This document shows, piece after piece, positions 49,801-64,000 of a DNA stretch of 64,000 nt (position 1 is the stretch's first letter; every line of letters begins with the position of its first letter). Origin of the DNA: Vanilla planifolia. Taxonomy: Eukaryota > Streptophyta > Magnoliopsida > Asparagales > Orchidaceae. The notes below the pieces were generated by a model. That model had not been told where the DNA came from. It did no database searches and was given only the letters and a program-made list of their open reading frames with translations. The stretch is from the NCBI GenBank assembly GCA_023846275.1, contig JAIUJO010000233.1, positions 15,001 to 79,000 of the forward strand. Reading direction: 5' to 3'. A program made the position numbers and the translations under genes.

Positions 49801-52800
49801 ATTTTTTCATGTGATCATTTACATCATTATGATTTTATTGTATTACATTATGTCAATATATCACATCTTAACTTTATTATAAATTTATTTAATAACAACT
49901 AAATAATTTATTATTTTTTTTTTGTTAGAGTTTGCCATTCACATTAATTCTAACCAAGGCCTAATGGTGAAGAAACAAAAGTCGTTGGACACAACTTGAC
50001 AAGCTCTATCGATTAAATATTCAATCTTACATTTTTAAATATTTCATCTATTAGGTATTTGGTGTAACTTATGAGATATTTTTATTTGTACCTAATTTGA
50101 CAATAAAAAATAACATAAAAAATGTCTTCATTATCTTTGAATGATATTTTATTGTACAATTTGTCTTAATTCATCAAAATTTTGTCTTTAAGATGGTTTT
50201 TTTGCTAAGTTTCTGTAAATCTTCCCAGGTGTGCGTTTTACATTACATTGGTTTGTTTGTGTTGTATTTCCTCATTATACCTTATTTTAGCATTAACATA
50301 TATTTAATTAATATTAAAATTTCTATTTATTAATATTTATGCTTTTTTATTTTGTTAATTCATAAAAATTAAAAAAGAGTTCTTATAGAGGTGAAATAAA
50401 TGTCATTGGATTCAACTCAACATGCATAATCTAATTAAAAATTAGTTTTTTAATATTTTTAGACATTTAATTATCTATGTTTTTGCATGCTTCGTATTGC
50501 ATTTTAATTTTTATGTTATTTGAATATCACAGATTTGATACACAACCTCCTTATCAACTTGGCATGCATATTTTCTATATAATTTAAATCATTTCCTCCA
50601 TTTTTTTGTTGGATTTTATTCCATTACTATGTAACACAAAAACTCTTCAATTGTGACCTTCATCTATATTTTATTAGGCTTTGTTACATTACTTAAATTT
50701 ATGTCATTTTAACTTTAATGCATCTTATTAATATAATTTTTTTAATAATTATGCTTATAAAATTTTCTGATTAGTAACATTCGAATTGAGGTCCAATGGA
50801 GAAGAAAGTGGCACCAATTAACTCCTCATGTATTGCTCTCTCAATTAATTATTCATGTTTAAGTGTTTCAATATTTTATTTTATATGGCTTTAGCCATTC
50901 TATCAGAAATTTTATTTAGCATCTCATTTGATGATTATGTAATGTTTGATCACCTTATTATCTTAGAATGCTATTTTTCTATATAATTTATCTCTTTTCC
51001 TCAATTGTTTCACATTTATTTGGCGAGGTTACAATAAAACTCTAATTATCCACTCCTATGATTTTTACTTTTGTTTCATTTAATTATATTATAATACTTC
51101 AAATTATCTTAATGTAGCTATTTTATATCTTTACTTAATATTAAAATCATAATTTATTATCATTTATGCTTTTAGCATGAAATTTATAAAATTCAAAATG
51201 AGACTCAATCAAGATGCAACAATTGCTATTGCACCCAAAACTATGAACTATATCTTATTATATAATCATTTTTTTATATTTTTAAATATTTTATCTTCTA
51301 AAATGTTTGCATGTTTTACATAGAATTTTTATTTGCCCCATAATTTATAATTGAGCAAGTGACACTCGATCACCTTTGTATCTTTGTATGCAGCATTCCC
51401 ATATAGTTTACCACATTTTTATCAATTGTTTTTCAATGCCTAGGTTTTATTACCTTGCAACACTAAATCTCCTTTCATGTAACTTTTGGATGGCTTCAAT
51501 TTATTTAAAAAATATCACTACAATTAATTTCATTTATGCTCATCTACATATTAATTTAACATTAAAAAAACAATTTATTTTAATTTTCTCTTGTTTACTT
51601 TGTAATTCAAAGTTGTTGTAGATAACAATAATTTAAAATGAAACAAACATCATTAGACTACTCTTAACAGTCTCTATCCAATTGAATATTCAACTTTCAT
51701 AATTTTTAAATATTTTATTTCTTAGTGTTTTAATAATTTTTGTGAGGAATTTATATTTGCAGTTCATTTGATAATTAATGGTGTTTTGCTTGATCTCCTT
51801 AGTATATTGAAATTTAACATTCTCATATAATTTGTCTCATTTTTTGAGATTTTTTACTCTTATTTTTCTAAATTACTATTTAGTTGTAAATCTCCTCTGA
51901 TGTGACCTTTATATCACTTTAATTTGTTCATATTATATTGCTTCAATTTATTTCAATTCAACTTTTACATGTATTTAATTTTTTTCAAAAAACATTGTCA
52001 TTTTGAAAGTTATGTTTACTTTTGTATTTCATAGTATCTTATTTTATCTTCAATTTTGTATTTACCTAACACTAAAAAATAATTCAATTTAGTCAATTTA
52101 CTATGTGTCTTTAAATCACCTCACATGCTACCTTTACTACAATTCATTTTGTGTACATTATAACATTTAAATTTATTTTAATTTTAAGTTTATATTATGT
52201 TGAATTGGTATTAAATAATAATTTACTATTATTGTTGTTAATATAACTTTTTAATTAAAATCAATTCGAAATGAGGGGTGATGTAGGCAAAACAAGCATC
52301 ATTTGACTTTTCTTGATTAGCTTTACACAATTAAACCATAATTTTTTTAAAATTAAATATTTTTATTTTCTAAGGTCTTGGCTTACTTAATAAGATATTT
52401 TAATTCATACCTAATTTCATGATTATGGATGTTACATGAACTCCTCTGTATTTGGGAACGTAGCTTTCTAGCAAATTTTATGACATTTTTTCAAATATTT
52501 CACATTGATTTTTTTATAATACTATGCAACTTAAAAAATCCCCTTTTTTCACATTTACATAGCCTTAATTTAGTTCAATTATATTGCATTAATTCATCTC
52601 ATTTTGAGCTTTTATATGCACATTTCCTTTACAGACAAATAAGAATTTGTATTGTTTGTAATTATTGTTTTTTTAATTTGGGGTAATCTTAAACAATTTA
52701 TGACATAGAAGAAATAAACATCACTATCCACATCTCATTGAGATCTATACATTTAAATGTTTAATTTTAATTTTTAGAAATTTTATTTTTAAAGATTTAA

Positions 52801-55800
52801 CAACAATAAATGAGATGTTTTGATTTATAACTATTTCAATGATCAAGGACGTTACATCGAATCACATTGTTATCTTGTAATGTAATGTTCCCACGAAATT
52901 TATCTTATTTCTTTAGTTTTTTTTATTCAGTTATGTTACAATATAACTCATAATCTCCTATAATTTGGCCAATATATATCTTTTATTTTGTTACATTAGT
53001 TTCGTTTGATTTATCCCATTTCATTTTTAATTATTTTAAAAAATATTTAAAAATATTTATTATTATTTATGCTTATAAACTTTTGTGTTTCATAGAAATT
53101 CTAAGTGAGGTTTTATCTTGATGAGATAAATATCATTAAGCTCAGTTAAAAGAGGTAATCCAATTAAGAGCCATTTTAAAAAAAATTTAAATATTTTTTG
53201 TAGTGTTTGGGCCACGTTATGTGATATTACTATTAGAATTATGATCGAGGATATCATGCTCGATCTTGTTAGTATCTCATAATGCACTTTATTAAAACAT
53301 TTTGTTTTATTACTATAATATTTTAAATGTCTTTTCATGTGACCATTACTTTGCTTTGATTTGATTGTGCAACTTTCTTACAATTTATTTCATTTTTATT
53401 TTTTAATATTTATACTAAATATTAAAAATAATAATTTAACCATATTTAATTTCATAATTTTAAATAATTAAAAATAAGATTTGATTGAGATAAAATAAAT
53501 ATCTTTGCACTTGTCTTGAAAAGCTCTATCTAATTAAGTATTAAATTTTATATTTGTAAAATGTTTTTAAGGTTTTTGAATACTTTACAAGATATTTTAA
53601 TTCATGACTGATTTAAAGATAGATGATGTTGCAATAGTCTGCTTATTATCTTGGAATGCAATGTTTTCATACAATTTATTTGATTTCTTCAAAGTTTTCA
53701 CATAGATGTGGTTATATTTTTAATGTAGGAATAAATCTTCTCTAGTGTAACCTTTAGATCACGTGACTTTGTTATATTGTAGTGCTTCAATTTTTCTCCT
53801 TATGAGGTGTATTATATATTTACATGATATTAAAATGAATATTTCATTTACACTTCATAGTAATTTTGAACAAAATCTAATTGAGATTAATCAGTTGCTA
53901 TTGAACTCATCTCAATTAGATATATCTTATTAAATAGTCATCTTTATATCTTTAAAAATTTTACTCTATATGATTTATTATGCTTATATTGATATTTTTA
54001 TTTCTTTGTTATTTGATAATCAAAGATGTTACACTTGATCTTCAAAATAGATAGGAATACAACTTTCCCATATATTTTATGTTATTTTTTTAAAGTTTTT
54101 TTTTATTTTGTTAAATTACAATATAACTCTAACTCTCCAATTATGTCTGCTTTAAAAGTCTCTTACTTTTATAGTGCTTCAATTTATCATATTTCAACTT
54201 TAATATATATTTTTATAAATGTTAAAGTAATAATTTATTATTATATATTTATTATTTTTTTAGTTTGAAATATTCCCTCAAGAGCTCTAGATTTATTGAA
54301 ACAAATGTTATTAAACTATGCTGACAAGTCCTATAAAATAAAATTTTCATTTTTGTTTTTTAAAAATATTTTTTTCCTATTCGTTTATTATGTTTAATGA
54401 GGTAATTCATTGTGAACTAGATTTAATGATTGAAGATGGTGCACTCGATCTCCTTAGTATCCAGGAATAAAATTATTTTGTGCTATGTGTCTTAATTCTT
54501 TAAATGTTGAAATAGATTTGATTATATTATAATGTAATCCTAAATTTTCTCTTGTGTGACCCTTACATCTCCTTAGATGGATGTATCACGATGCATCTAT
54601 AGATCTCGTCTTTTGTGTTCTATAAATCTACTAATTTTGTTATATTATACTTCTTTAACTTATCAATTTTTAGCTCTCACATATAATTAAAAAAATTAAA
54701 TGAATAATTTATCATGTTGTATAATTATTTTTATTTGTAATTTATAATATTTTTACCCAAGTATTGACCAAGACCGAACAACTTTTGTTGGACTAGTCTC
54801 AACAAGCTTTATCAATAAAATCATTTAATTTTATTTATGAAATATTTTATTTTCTAAATTTTTGAATGTTTTATTATACTTTTGGATTAATGCACGATTT
54901 GACAATATAGAATATTATGCTCGGTCTTCCAAATATTATGTAAAACGACTTTTCCACACATTTTATTACATTTCTTAAAATTTTTCATTTTGATATTTTT
55001 GTATTTTAATGTGACTCGAAATTTAATTTATTGTCACCTTTACATGTCTTCATTTTTATCTATTTCATTTTTTAATTTATCTCATTTAAGATTCAATACT
55101 AAATTACTTAATTTTAATGTAAAAATTTACAATTATTTATGGTTATCTATATTTGTAATTCATAGAAACTAAAAATAAGGATGTGTTTAGGTGAAATGGA
55201 CATCATTAGATGCATCTACATGACCTTAGAAAAATTAAATTTTCGTTTTTAATAAATTTATTTATTTTATTTCTATTGTTTTGTAACACTTTTTGAGTAT
55301 TTTTGATTCACAAATGAATTAACAATTGGGGTTGTCCTACTTGATCTTGTTAGCATCTTTCCTATTTATCTTTTTTGCATTGGTTGGGTAATATTACTTT
55401 TTAACTCTAAATCTAACCTTGCTTGGCCTTTACATTGTTTGGATCATCAATTTATCTCATTTTAGCTTTATTGTATATTTAAATAATATTAAAATAATAA
55501 TTTATCACTATTTATTTCTATTTAATTGTAATTCAGGGTAACAATGAACAAGGTCTTACATAGCAAAAAAAAAACATCATTGGCCTAATCTTAAGGAATT
55601 ATATTCGTTTAAGTTGTTATTTTTTTACATTTTTGTTAAATATATTTTTTCTAGGGTTTTAAGATGTTTCACTAAACATTTTGATTAGTACAGGATTTGA
55701 TGGCCAATGACATTACACTTAATGTCCTTAAAGTGTTGGAATGCGGGTTTCTCATATAATTTATCACATTTCTTCAAATGTTTTGCTCTAATTAATTAAT

Positions 55801-57018
55801 GTTACCATTTAGTTCAAAATCTCACCTAATGTAACCTTTACATTGATTTCAATTGTATGTATTATATTTCTTTGATTTGTCACATTTCAACCTTCCTATA
55901 TATTTAGTTAATATTAAAATTATAGCTTATAATATTTTATCCTTATTTACTTTGGCAATTCATAATAATATCAAATCACCTCCAATGGAGATTAAACAAA
56001 TGTCATTTAACTGTGGACTCAACTCATTATTCCTTATTATAAATTAATTTTTATATTTTCAAATGTTTTATTTTCTATGGATTTGTTAGCTTCTAAGAAA
56101 CATTTTCAATTGTACCTAATTTGATGAACAATGATGTTAGTAATTATCCCTTTAGAATCATATAATGTAACTTTCCCACATTATTTATTTTATTTTTTCT
56201 AATGCTTTGTTATGACATGGATATATTACTTCAAAAATCTAAATCCACTCTCATGTGAACAACGCACATAGAAGATTTTGTTATTGTATATTGCATCAAA
56301 TTATCTCACTTCTATCTTATTATTATTTACTTGATAATAAAATAATATTTTTTTATTTAAGCTTAATTTTTGGATAATTCACTAATTTTTAAAGCAATGT
56401 CTAGTTTAGTTGAAACAAATATTATTGAACTTGACTCGATAATCTCTGTCAAATTTAGTGTTTTTTTTACTTTTTTAAATGTTTTCTTTTTGGCGTTTGG
56501 CATTTATAATGGGATATTTTTATTTTTACCTAATTTTTATGTTTGAAAATGTACATGAGTTTATGATTAAGGATGTCCCTCTTGATGTCCTTTATATCTT
56601 GGAATGGAGCTTTGAATACAACTTATATCATTTCTTCAAATTTAATGCTTTGATTTTGTTATACCACTATAAACTACTAAATCTTCTTTCCTTTGGCCTT
56701 TATATAAATTTATTTGGCTAATTTATATTTCTTCAATTCATCACAATTTTTAGTTTTAATATATTTATATAATTTAAAAATAATAATTTAGAATTATTTA
56801 TTCTTATTTATTTGGGAACTTTTTAGTAATTCGATACTAGTTCTGATTAAGATGAAAGAAACATCGTTGACTTGTTTTAATGCAATCAATACAATTAAGT
56901 ATTCATCATAATTTCTTCAAGTATTTGTTTAGTATGTAAACGTTTTTTATGATATATTTTTATTTAGTACCTTGGAATGCAACATTCTAAGATACTTTTA
57001 TTTCTATTACACTTCTTT

Positions 57019-57073
57019 AATTTTGTTACAATAAAATTACTTCAATTTTGTTACAATAAAATTACTTTAATTT
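57019..57073 (+). repeat. 25-bp tandem duplication within a monomer
   Basis: The unit aattttgttacaataaaatt plus acttc is present twice in direct succession, with a partial third start (aattttgttt). It is a recent-looking slippage event inside the second satellite. Confidence 0.85.
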
Positions 57074-57252
57074 TGTTTCATTTTGCCTTTACTATATATT
57101 TACTTAATATTAAAATTAGAATGTTTTATTATTTATGGTTATATACACTATAGTAACATCTAATAGTTAAAAATAAAGTACCAATTGAGACAAAGCAAAC
57201 CTTTTTGGACTTGTCAATTATCTATATACAATTAAAGGTTCATTAATATACT

Positions 57253-57452
57253 TTTACCCTATTCAGCTTCTTGTATTTATATTGAAAGCAAGTCGTGTAT
57301 TTACTCCAATGATACTATAGTTCTGAACCATTATGCATGAAGATACGGGTAAGTATGTACTTCCTCGGGAATGAAAAAAGTCTATCGATTCTTATTTGCA
57401 TTTGGTATTTCGGACTAAATTCTTTTGATTTTCAATACTCAATCAAATCCTC
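57253..57452 (-). pseudogene. rpoC2: Nuclear insertion of a plastid rpoC2 fragment
   Basis: About 200 bp breaks a satellite monomer and matches neither repeat family. On the minus strand it reads IPEEVH (57355-57372), then after a one-base frameshift CIMVQNYSIIGVNTRL, then NTRS. This is the recognisable internal pattern of the plastid RNA polymerase beta'' subunit (SSSIMV, NSIIGVDTRL, LNTRSRVGGLV). Upstream, the same region gives NKNR, a stop, and TFF before IPEEVH. A frameshift and stops show that it is not functional. The monomer resumes on the right with ttttaaatatatgttttta and aaggatttggcatgc. Identification is by eye from family knowledge. Confidence 0.82.
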
Positions 57453-60400
57453 TTTTTAAATATATGTTTTTAAGGATTTGGCATGCATTATATTATGTTC
57501 TGATTTATTCCCAATTTGATGATCAAGGATGTCACACTCAGACTCCTTATATCATGGAATGTATTATTTTTATATAATTTATCTCAATTCTTTAAATGTT
57601 TCACTAAGATTTACTTATATTTCCATGAAAGTCTAACCGTCCTCCCTTATGAGCTTAGCATTTTTTGATTTGGTTATATTAATTTGCTTATATTTATCAT
57701 GTTTTAAACTATATTATATATGTACTTTATATTTAATTAGTATTTATTAATGTTTATATTTATTTAATTTCAATTTTATGACAATGTAAATAAAGTTTTA
57801 AGACTAAACAAAAGAAATTGGACTTGTTTGGACATGTTCTGTATTATTATATATTAAATTTTATTTTCTAATAGTTTGGCATCTTTAAGGAAATGTTTTC
57901 ACTTTATTTTTGTATACAAGATGCCACAATTAATCTCCTCTGCACCTTCAAATGAAATTTTCTTTTATAACTTATCTAACTTCAAAAATTTTAATTATAT
58001 TTAGCTATATTACAATGAACTCCAAATCTTAGTGTAGGTGACCCTAAAAGATCTTCAATTTATTTATACTACATTTCATCTTGCTTCATTTTTAACATAC
58101 ATTTTTATCATATTAAAATAATAATTTATTATTTTATGATAATTTTTTTAGAACTCATAGTGAAATAAGCTTAGTTGGATTAATGTGAACGAGCTCTTTC
58201 ATTTTAAAAATTAATTTATATAGTTTTAGATAAGTTTTCTTTGGTATGTTGATCCTTTATGAGAAATTTTGATTCTTGCCATATTTGAAGATCAAAGAAG
58301 TTACATTCAATCTCTTTAGATCTTGGAATAAATTTTTTTCATATAATTTATTTTATTTGTTCAAATATCTTACTGCATTTAGTTATATTACCATTTAACT
58401 CCAAATCTTCTCCCTTGTGACTTTTACATCACTTGGCATCCTTATATAATTTTAATTTAATTAATCTCATTTTGAGCAATATTATTCATTTAACTAATAT
58501 TAAAGTAATTAATACCTATTATTTATACTTATTTAATTTTGTAATTCCTAATAATTCTAAATATGTTTTGATTGAAGTAAATTTTTTTTAGAAATCATCT
58601 TGATAAGGTTTATATAAATAAAGTGTCATCTTCATATTTTTAAATTTTTTAATTTTATAAGAATTTTGCATGCTTTAAGTGACTTTTTTGTACTTAATTT
58701 CCTAATTGGGTATGTTGCACTTTCTCATATAATTTATCTAATTTCTTTAAATTTTTTGTTTTTATTTGGATATGTTATGTTACGTGAATTGTCAACTCAT
58801 GTGACCCTTAAATGTCTTTGAATTGGTTATATTATATTACTTTATTTTATCTCATTTAATCTTTAATATACATTTCCTTAACAATAAAGTAATAATTTGG
58901 TACATTTTGTGCTAATTTATTTTTGAAATTTGTAGTAACTGCAAACGATGTATGATTGAGACCAAACAAATGTCGATGGACTCAAGTTGATGATCTCTAT
59001 TAATTAAATACTTATTTTTTATGGTAAAAATATTAGTTTTTCGGTTTTTATCTTTTTTGATGTACTTTTATTTTTTTTTCATTTAATGATTGAGGATGCT
59101 ATAAATGATCTCCTTGGTATCATAGAAAGCAACCTCTTAAAGCAGTTTTCTCATTTCATCAAAATTTAGTATAGATTTCGTTATATTACAATGTAACATT
59201 AAATCTTCTCTCATATGAACTTTTCATCACTTAATTAAATTGCTTCAATTTATCTCATTATGGGTGGTATTATATATTCACTTAGTGTTAGAATAAGTTT
59301 TTATTACTTTTATTACTTATTTTTAAAATTAATAGTAATTCAAATATGTTTTGTCAAGATAAAGCAAACACCATATGACTTTTCTTGATGAGTTAAATCC
59401 ATTTAAAAATTAACCTCTATATAATTAAATATTTTATTTTTTATGGTTTTGGCATGCTTTAAGAGGCATTCTAAATTCAACTTGCTTTTATGAATGAGGA
59501 TGTTTCATTTGATCTCCTTAGTATCTTGAAATGAAACTTTCTCACACAATTTATCTCTTTTAAATATTCTATGTAACCCTAATTCTTCCCTCATGTGATC
59601 TTCAAATGTCTTTTATTTTGTTATATTACATAGTTTTAATTAATCTTATTCTAATTTTAATATATATATTTCTTTAGCATTAAAATAATAGTTTATTTTT
59701 ATTTATGCTGTTTTTTTTGTAATTCATAATTTTTCCAAATCTGATTTGATGAAGATAAAAAAATGATGTTGACTCATGTCAATAAGATCTTTCTAATTAA
59801 ATATATAATTCACACTAGACAAGTCAACTTACGATGTTACACTCAATTTTCTCAGTATTTTTGAATAAAACTTTTTTATGTAATTTTTCCTTTAATCAAA
59901 TTTTTTACTTTGAGTTGGATGTATTACGATGTAACTCTAAATGTTCTTTCATTAGGTTTAGCATTACATTGAATTGGTGATATTACATTGCTTTTAATTT
60001 TTACATTTCGATTTTAATATATAATTACTTAATATTAAAATAATAATTTTTTTTTATTTGTGCTTACTTATATTGGTAATTTGTAGTGACTCTAAAAGAT
60101 GACAGACTAAAACAAAACAAACATTGTTGGACTCATCTCAATGAGCTCTATCTAATAAAAAATTTATTTATTTAAATATTAATTATTTCATTTTCTTGTT
60201 ATTCTAAGCATTTTAAGCATCATTTTGGTTCATACGAAATTTAACAATTGGCGAAGTCACACATCCTCTAAATACTATCTTAGAAAGTTGCTTTCTTGGA
60301 TAGTTTTCTCATTCCTTCCAATTTTTAATGCTACTTTAGCTATATTACAATTTAAATTTATATCTCCTATCACATCACATTCATATGTCTTTTATATAGT

Positions 60401-63400
60401 TATATTTCTTTGCTTCAATTTGTTTCAATTTTACTTTAATATATAATTACATAATATTAAAAAAACCAATTCATAATTTTAGCTTATTAGTTTGTGAAAT
60501 TTAGTGTAATTCTAAATCATGTTGGATTTTAATGAAATAATGATCATTGTATTCATCTCGATCGACCTTATCTAGTTAAATATTTATTTTTAGTTTTAGA
60601 TATTGTTTTTCTATTTTTTTTTGCATAGTTTAAGAGACTATTAATTCATGCCAACTTGTTGACTGATGATATTATACTTCATTTCTTTGATATATTGTAG
60701 TTCAACATTCCAATATGTTTTATATTTTTCCTTAAAATATTTTACATTGAGTCTATAATATTATTATGTATCTTTAACTTTGAGCTCTTGTGATCTTCGC
60801 AACACAATGATTTGGTTATGGATATTGCTTGATTTTATCTTATTTTAGCTTTGATATTTATTTACTTAATAATAAAAAAATAATTAAATATTATTTATTC
60901 ATTTTTGTTTTGTAAACCATAGTACCCACAAATAAGGTCCAATAAAGTTGAAAGCAAGAATTATAACCTCTATCTAATTAAACAATAATTTTTTATATTT
61001 TTTAATATTTTATTTTCTTTTGTTTATGTAAATTTTATGACACACTTTAATTTGTACCAGATGTAATGACCAAGGATGTTATAGCCTCTCTCTATAGTAT
61101 CTTGGAATGTGGCTTGCTCACACAAATTATCTCATTTTTTTCTAATGTTTTGTAATGCTTTAGCTATATTAATGTGTAAATCTAATTCTCCTTTGATGTG
61201 ACCTTTGCATTACTTTTATTTGGATAAATTTGATTGATCAAATGTATTTCATTATATTTTGATTTTGTTATTTAGATTAATAATTTGCAATAATTCAAAA
61301 TAAGATCTAATTATGATGAAATATTTGTTACTTGACTCATCAAGAAGAGCTTTATAGCGTTAAATATTTATTATTTATAAATTTCACTTTTATATTCCTA
61401 TACTACTTGCAAACTCAAAATCTACTACCACATATCCATTGCATGTTTTTATTTGGTTATAAAACATTGCTTTAGCTTAAATGATTTTGAGTTTAATATA
61501 TGTTAACTAAAGATTAAAATAATATATGTGTTTTATTTTTACTTATTTATTTTGATAAAGTCATAACTTTAAATAATTTATGATCAAAATAGAAAAAATG
61601 TAACTAGATTCAACTTAAAGAGGACCATCCAATTAAATATTTTTTTATATTTTTAGTTATTTTTAATTCCTTTTTCCAAATTGTTTTCTTAGATTTTGTA
61701 ATAATCTTATGTAACTCTAAATCTCCTCTCATGTGATCTTTAAATCAGTTAATTTGGTTATGTCATATTGCTTGAATTTATCACATTTTGAGCTTTATTG
61801 AGAATTTACTTAATATTAAAATTACAATTCATTGTTATTTTTTCTTTTTTTCCTTTGTAATTTTCAATAATTCCAAATAAGGTCCATTCAAGATGAAACA
61901 AACATCGTTGGAGATGTATCAAGGAGTATATCTGAGTGAACATTCATTTTAACATCTTGGAATGCAAATTTAGCATATAATTTATCTTATTTTTTAACAT
62001 TTTTGTTTATTTGGTTATATTATTATGATAATGTAAATCTCTTTTCATGTAGTATTTATATCAGCTTGATTTTCTTATGTTATATTTTTTCAATTTATCA
62101 AAATTTATTGTAATTATATATTCAATGAATATTAAAATATTTTTTCTAATTATTAATTTTTTTAATATTTTAGTAAATCAAAGTAATTTCAAATAACATC
62201 TTTTTCAGTGTAAACAAATATAGTTAGACTTGCTTCTAAAAGCACTTCCAAATTAAATGTTAATTTTTATATCTTTAAATATTTTGTTTTCTATGATTTT
62301 AGAAGATTTATGAGTCATTTTGATCTGTACCTTTTTTATGATCAAGGATATTATACTCTTTATCCTTAGTATCTTTGATTGCATGTTTCATTTGTAATTC
62401 ACCTCATTTCTTAAAGCCACATTTTTTCTATTTTATTGTGCTATTACTAAGCTTCTCTCACTTGATTTTCACTTGTGTTTTATTTAGTTATGTTATATTA
62501 CTTCAATTTATCTTATTTCATCTTTCATATGTATTTATTTAATATTAAAATGTTAATTACTATTATTTATGCATATCTAAATGATGTCTAATCGATATGA
62601 AAATTTTTTTTTATGCTCCTTTAAATGATTTCTTTCAAAAAAAATATTAATTATTACAATTTGAAATATTTTATTCATTAGGCTTTTATCATATTTTAAG
62701 AGACATATAGATTTACACTTGGTTTGATGATCAAGGATATTAAATGCCATCATAAGGTATCATTGACAATGGCTATCCTACAAAATTTATCTGATTTGTT
62801 CAAATTTCTCCTTTTTTTTGTTATATTACTTGGAAACACTAATCAAATAGTCATTTTACTATTACATCACTTCCATTTTCTTATAGAACAATTCTTCAAT
62901 TTAATTAATTTTAATCTTTATAACACATTTACTTAATATGAAAAAATCAATCCATTTTTTTAAAATTTCAATTTTAGTAACTCATATTAATTATATTCAT
63001 GATTCAACTGATACCTAACAAAAAATTTTGCATTATATTGACTAATATCTTTCTAAATAAATATTTATTTTAATATTTCTAAATTTTTTTCGATGGTTTT
63101 TGGAGCTATTGAGATATATTTTAATTCATGTTAGATTTGATGGTTGAGGATGTAACACTATCTATTTAGACTCTTGCAATGTTTTTTCTTGTAAAATGCC
63201 ATTTCTAAAAATTTGATTCTTGGATTGGCAATATTATCATGTATCTCTAAACGTCTTCTCATGTGAGCTTTACATATCTTTCATTTGATTATATTAAATT
63301 TCATTAATTTATTTAATTTGAAATTTAAATATATATATTTCCTTAAAATTTAAAAATATAATTTTTTATTATTTATGGTTATTTGTCTTTGTAAGTTTTT

Positions 63401-64000
63401 GATGTTCCAAATGAGGTCTAGTAGAGATAAAATGAATATTGTTATTGTAATCATAATGACCTTAATATAATCAAATATTCATTTTTTATCATTTAACATT
63501 TCACATTTTTAGGAGTTTTGGCAACTACAGGAAACGTTTTTATTCATACCTGATTTAAAGTTCAAGAATATTACAATTGTTCCACTAGCATTTTTGATAT
63601 ATTTTTCCCATACAATTTATCTAATTTGTTCAATTTTTTCCTTTTGATTTGATTATATTATCATGCAACTCTGACTATCTTCTCAAGAGACATTTACATA
63701 TCTTTATTTTCTATTACATTACATTGCTTTAATTTATATTATTTCCATAGTGTTTTATATTTACTTAATCTTAAAATATGAGGTTATTATTATTTATTTC
63801 TATTAAGTTTTTTGACTCAAAGAAATTCTAAATAAGGTGTTATAGAGATGAAACACATGTTGGATTCCTATTGAGAAGCTATATCCAATTAGATTTTTTT
63901 TAATATAATTTTAAATATTATTTTTTAGAACTTCAGCAAACTTAATAAGGAATTTCAATATGACAATCAAAGAAGTTATAGTTAATCTCATTGGCATCAC

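Larger units (their letters stand above)
36596..64000 (+). repeat. Second satellite family, about 415-bp monomers (right block)
   Basis: The same tandem unit as before the LINE continues to the window end. Anchor copies of the aactctaaatctcc block lie near 36810, 37225, 37600, 38022, 38440, 38795 and 39210. At the far end they lie near 61711, 62031, 62446, 62833, 63241 and 63665. Undeleted spacings are about 410-425 bp and shortened monomers are frequent. With the left block this makes roughly 75 monomers. Within the monomer the phrase tttgatttggttatatta appears twice, about 75-80 bp apart (for example around 48136-48230). Outside the listed insertions I see no gene, RNA or promoter; the short open frames here are chance AT-rich frames. 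Confidence 0.85.

Noticed and set aside
53090-63000. Short open frames of 60-85 codons in the second satellite
   Set aside because: They lie at varying monomer positions, are low-complexity Phe/Ile/Leu/Tyr/Asn/Lys-rich, and show no motif or conservation between monomers.
30341-64000. CRISPR-like or tRNA-derived repeats
   Set aside because: The monomer is about 415 bp with no short identical direct repeats and unique spacers, and I found no convincing A/B-box pair or cloverleaf.

Overview
This window looks like decayed, gene-free repeat DNA from the nuclear genome of a land plant. Three things point to a plant. At least 22 short segments derive from 5S ribosomal RNA with the plant-type internal promoter (aagttaagc, gcttggg, gtagta, ggatgggtgacc). 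One non-LTR retrotransposon has the plant layout of reverse transcriptase, zinc knuckle and RNase H. One small fragment reads as chloroplast rpoC2. The exact lineage cannot be fixed from the sequence alone. I find no intact host protein gene, tRNA, functional rRNA gene or CRISPR array.

Layout. (1) Positions 1-1620 are one imperfect GAA/AAG polypurine tract with a higher-order repeat of about 0.45-0.48 kb. It is cut by the window start and ends inside a 5S-derived segment. (2) Positions 1621 to about 30340 are a very AT-rich tandem array whose basic monomer is about 1.36 kb. Each full monomer has a degenerate 5S segment of about 115 bp, an AT-rich spacer, a pyrimidine-rich block of about 300 bp and a second AT-rich spacer. 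Some monomers are longer because they carry an extra module of about 0.5-1.2 kb; others have lost part or all of the 5S segment. An unrelated, unidentified insert of about 0.55 kb lies at 23340-23895. (3) Near 30340 the array switches abruptly to a second, unrelated AT-rich tandem family with a monomer of about 410-425 bp, which runs to the end of the window (roughly 75 diverged monomers). (4) This second array is interrupted at 33081-36587 by a visibly GC-richer, 5'-truncated, inactivated LINE on the minus strand, flanked by an 8-bp near-perfect target-site duplication. It is interrupted again at about 57253-57452 by a plastid rpoC2 fragment. Simple-sequence tracts, including a perfect (AT)36, mark a few monomers.

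How it fits together. Nothing here works as a gene set. The window is best read as two old satellite arrays, the first built on a 5S rRNA pseudogene, that diverged heavily and collected a LINE, a plastid fragment and microsatellite expansions. The 5S copies share the same CpG-to-TpG/CpA changes, which suggests that the amplified master was already a methylated, decayed 5S copy. All homology statements come from reading motifs by eye; no alignment or database search was run.
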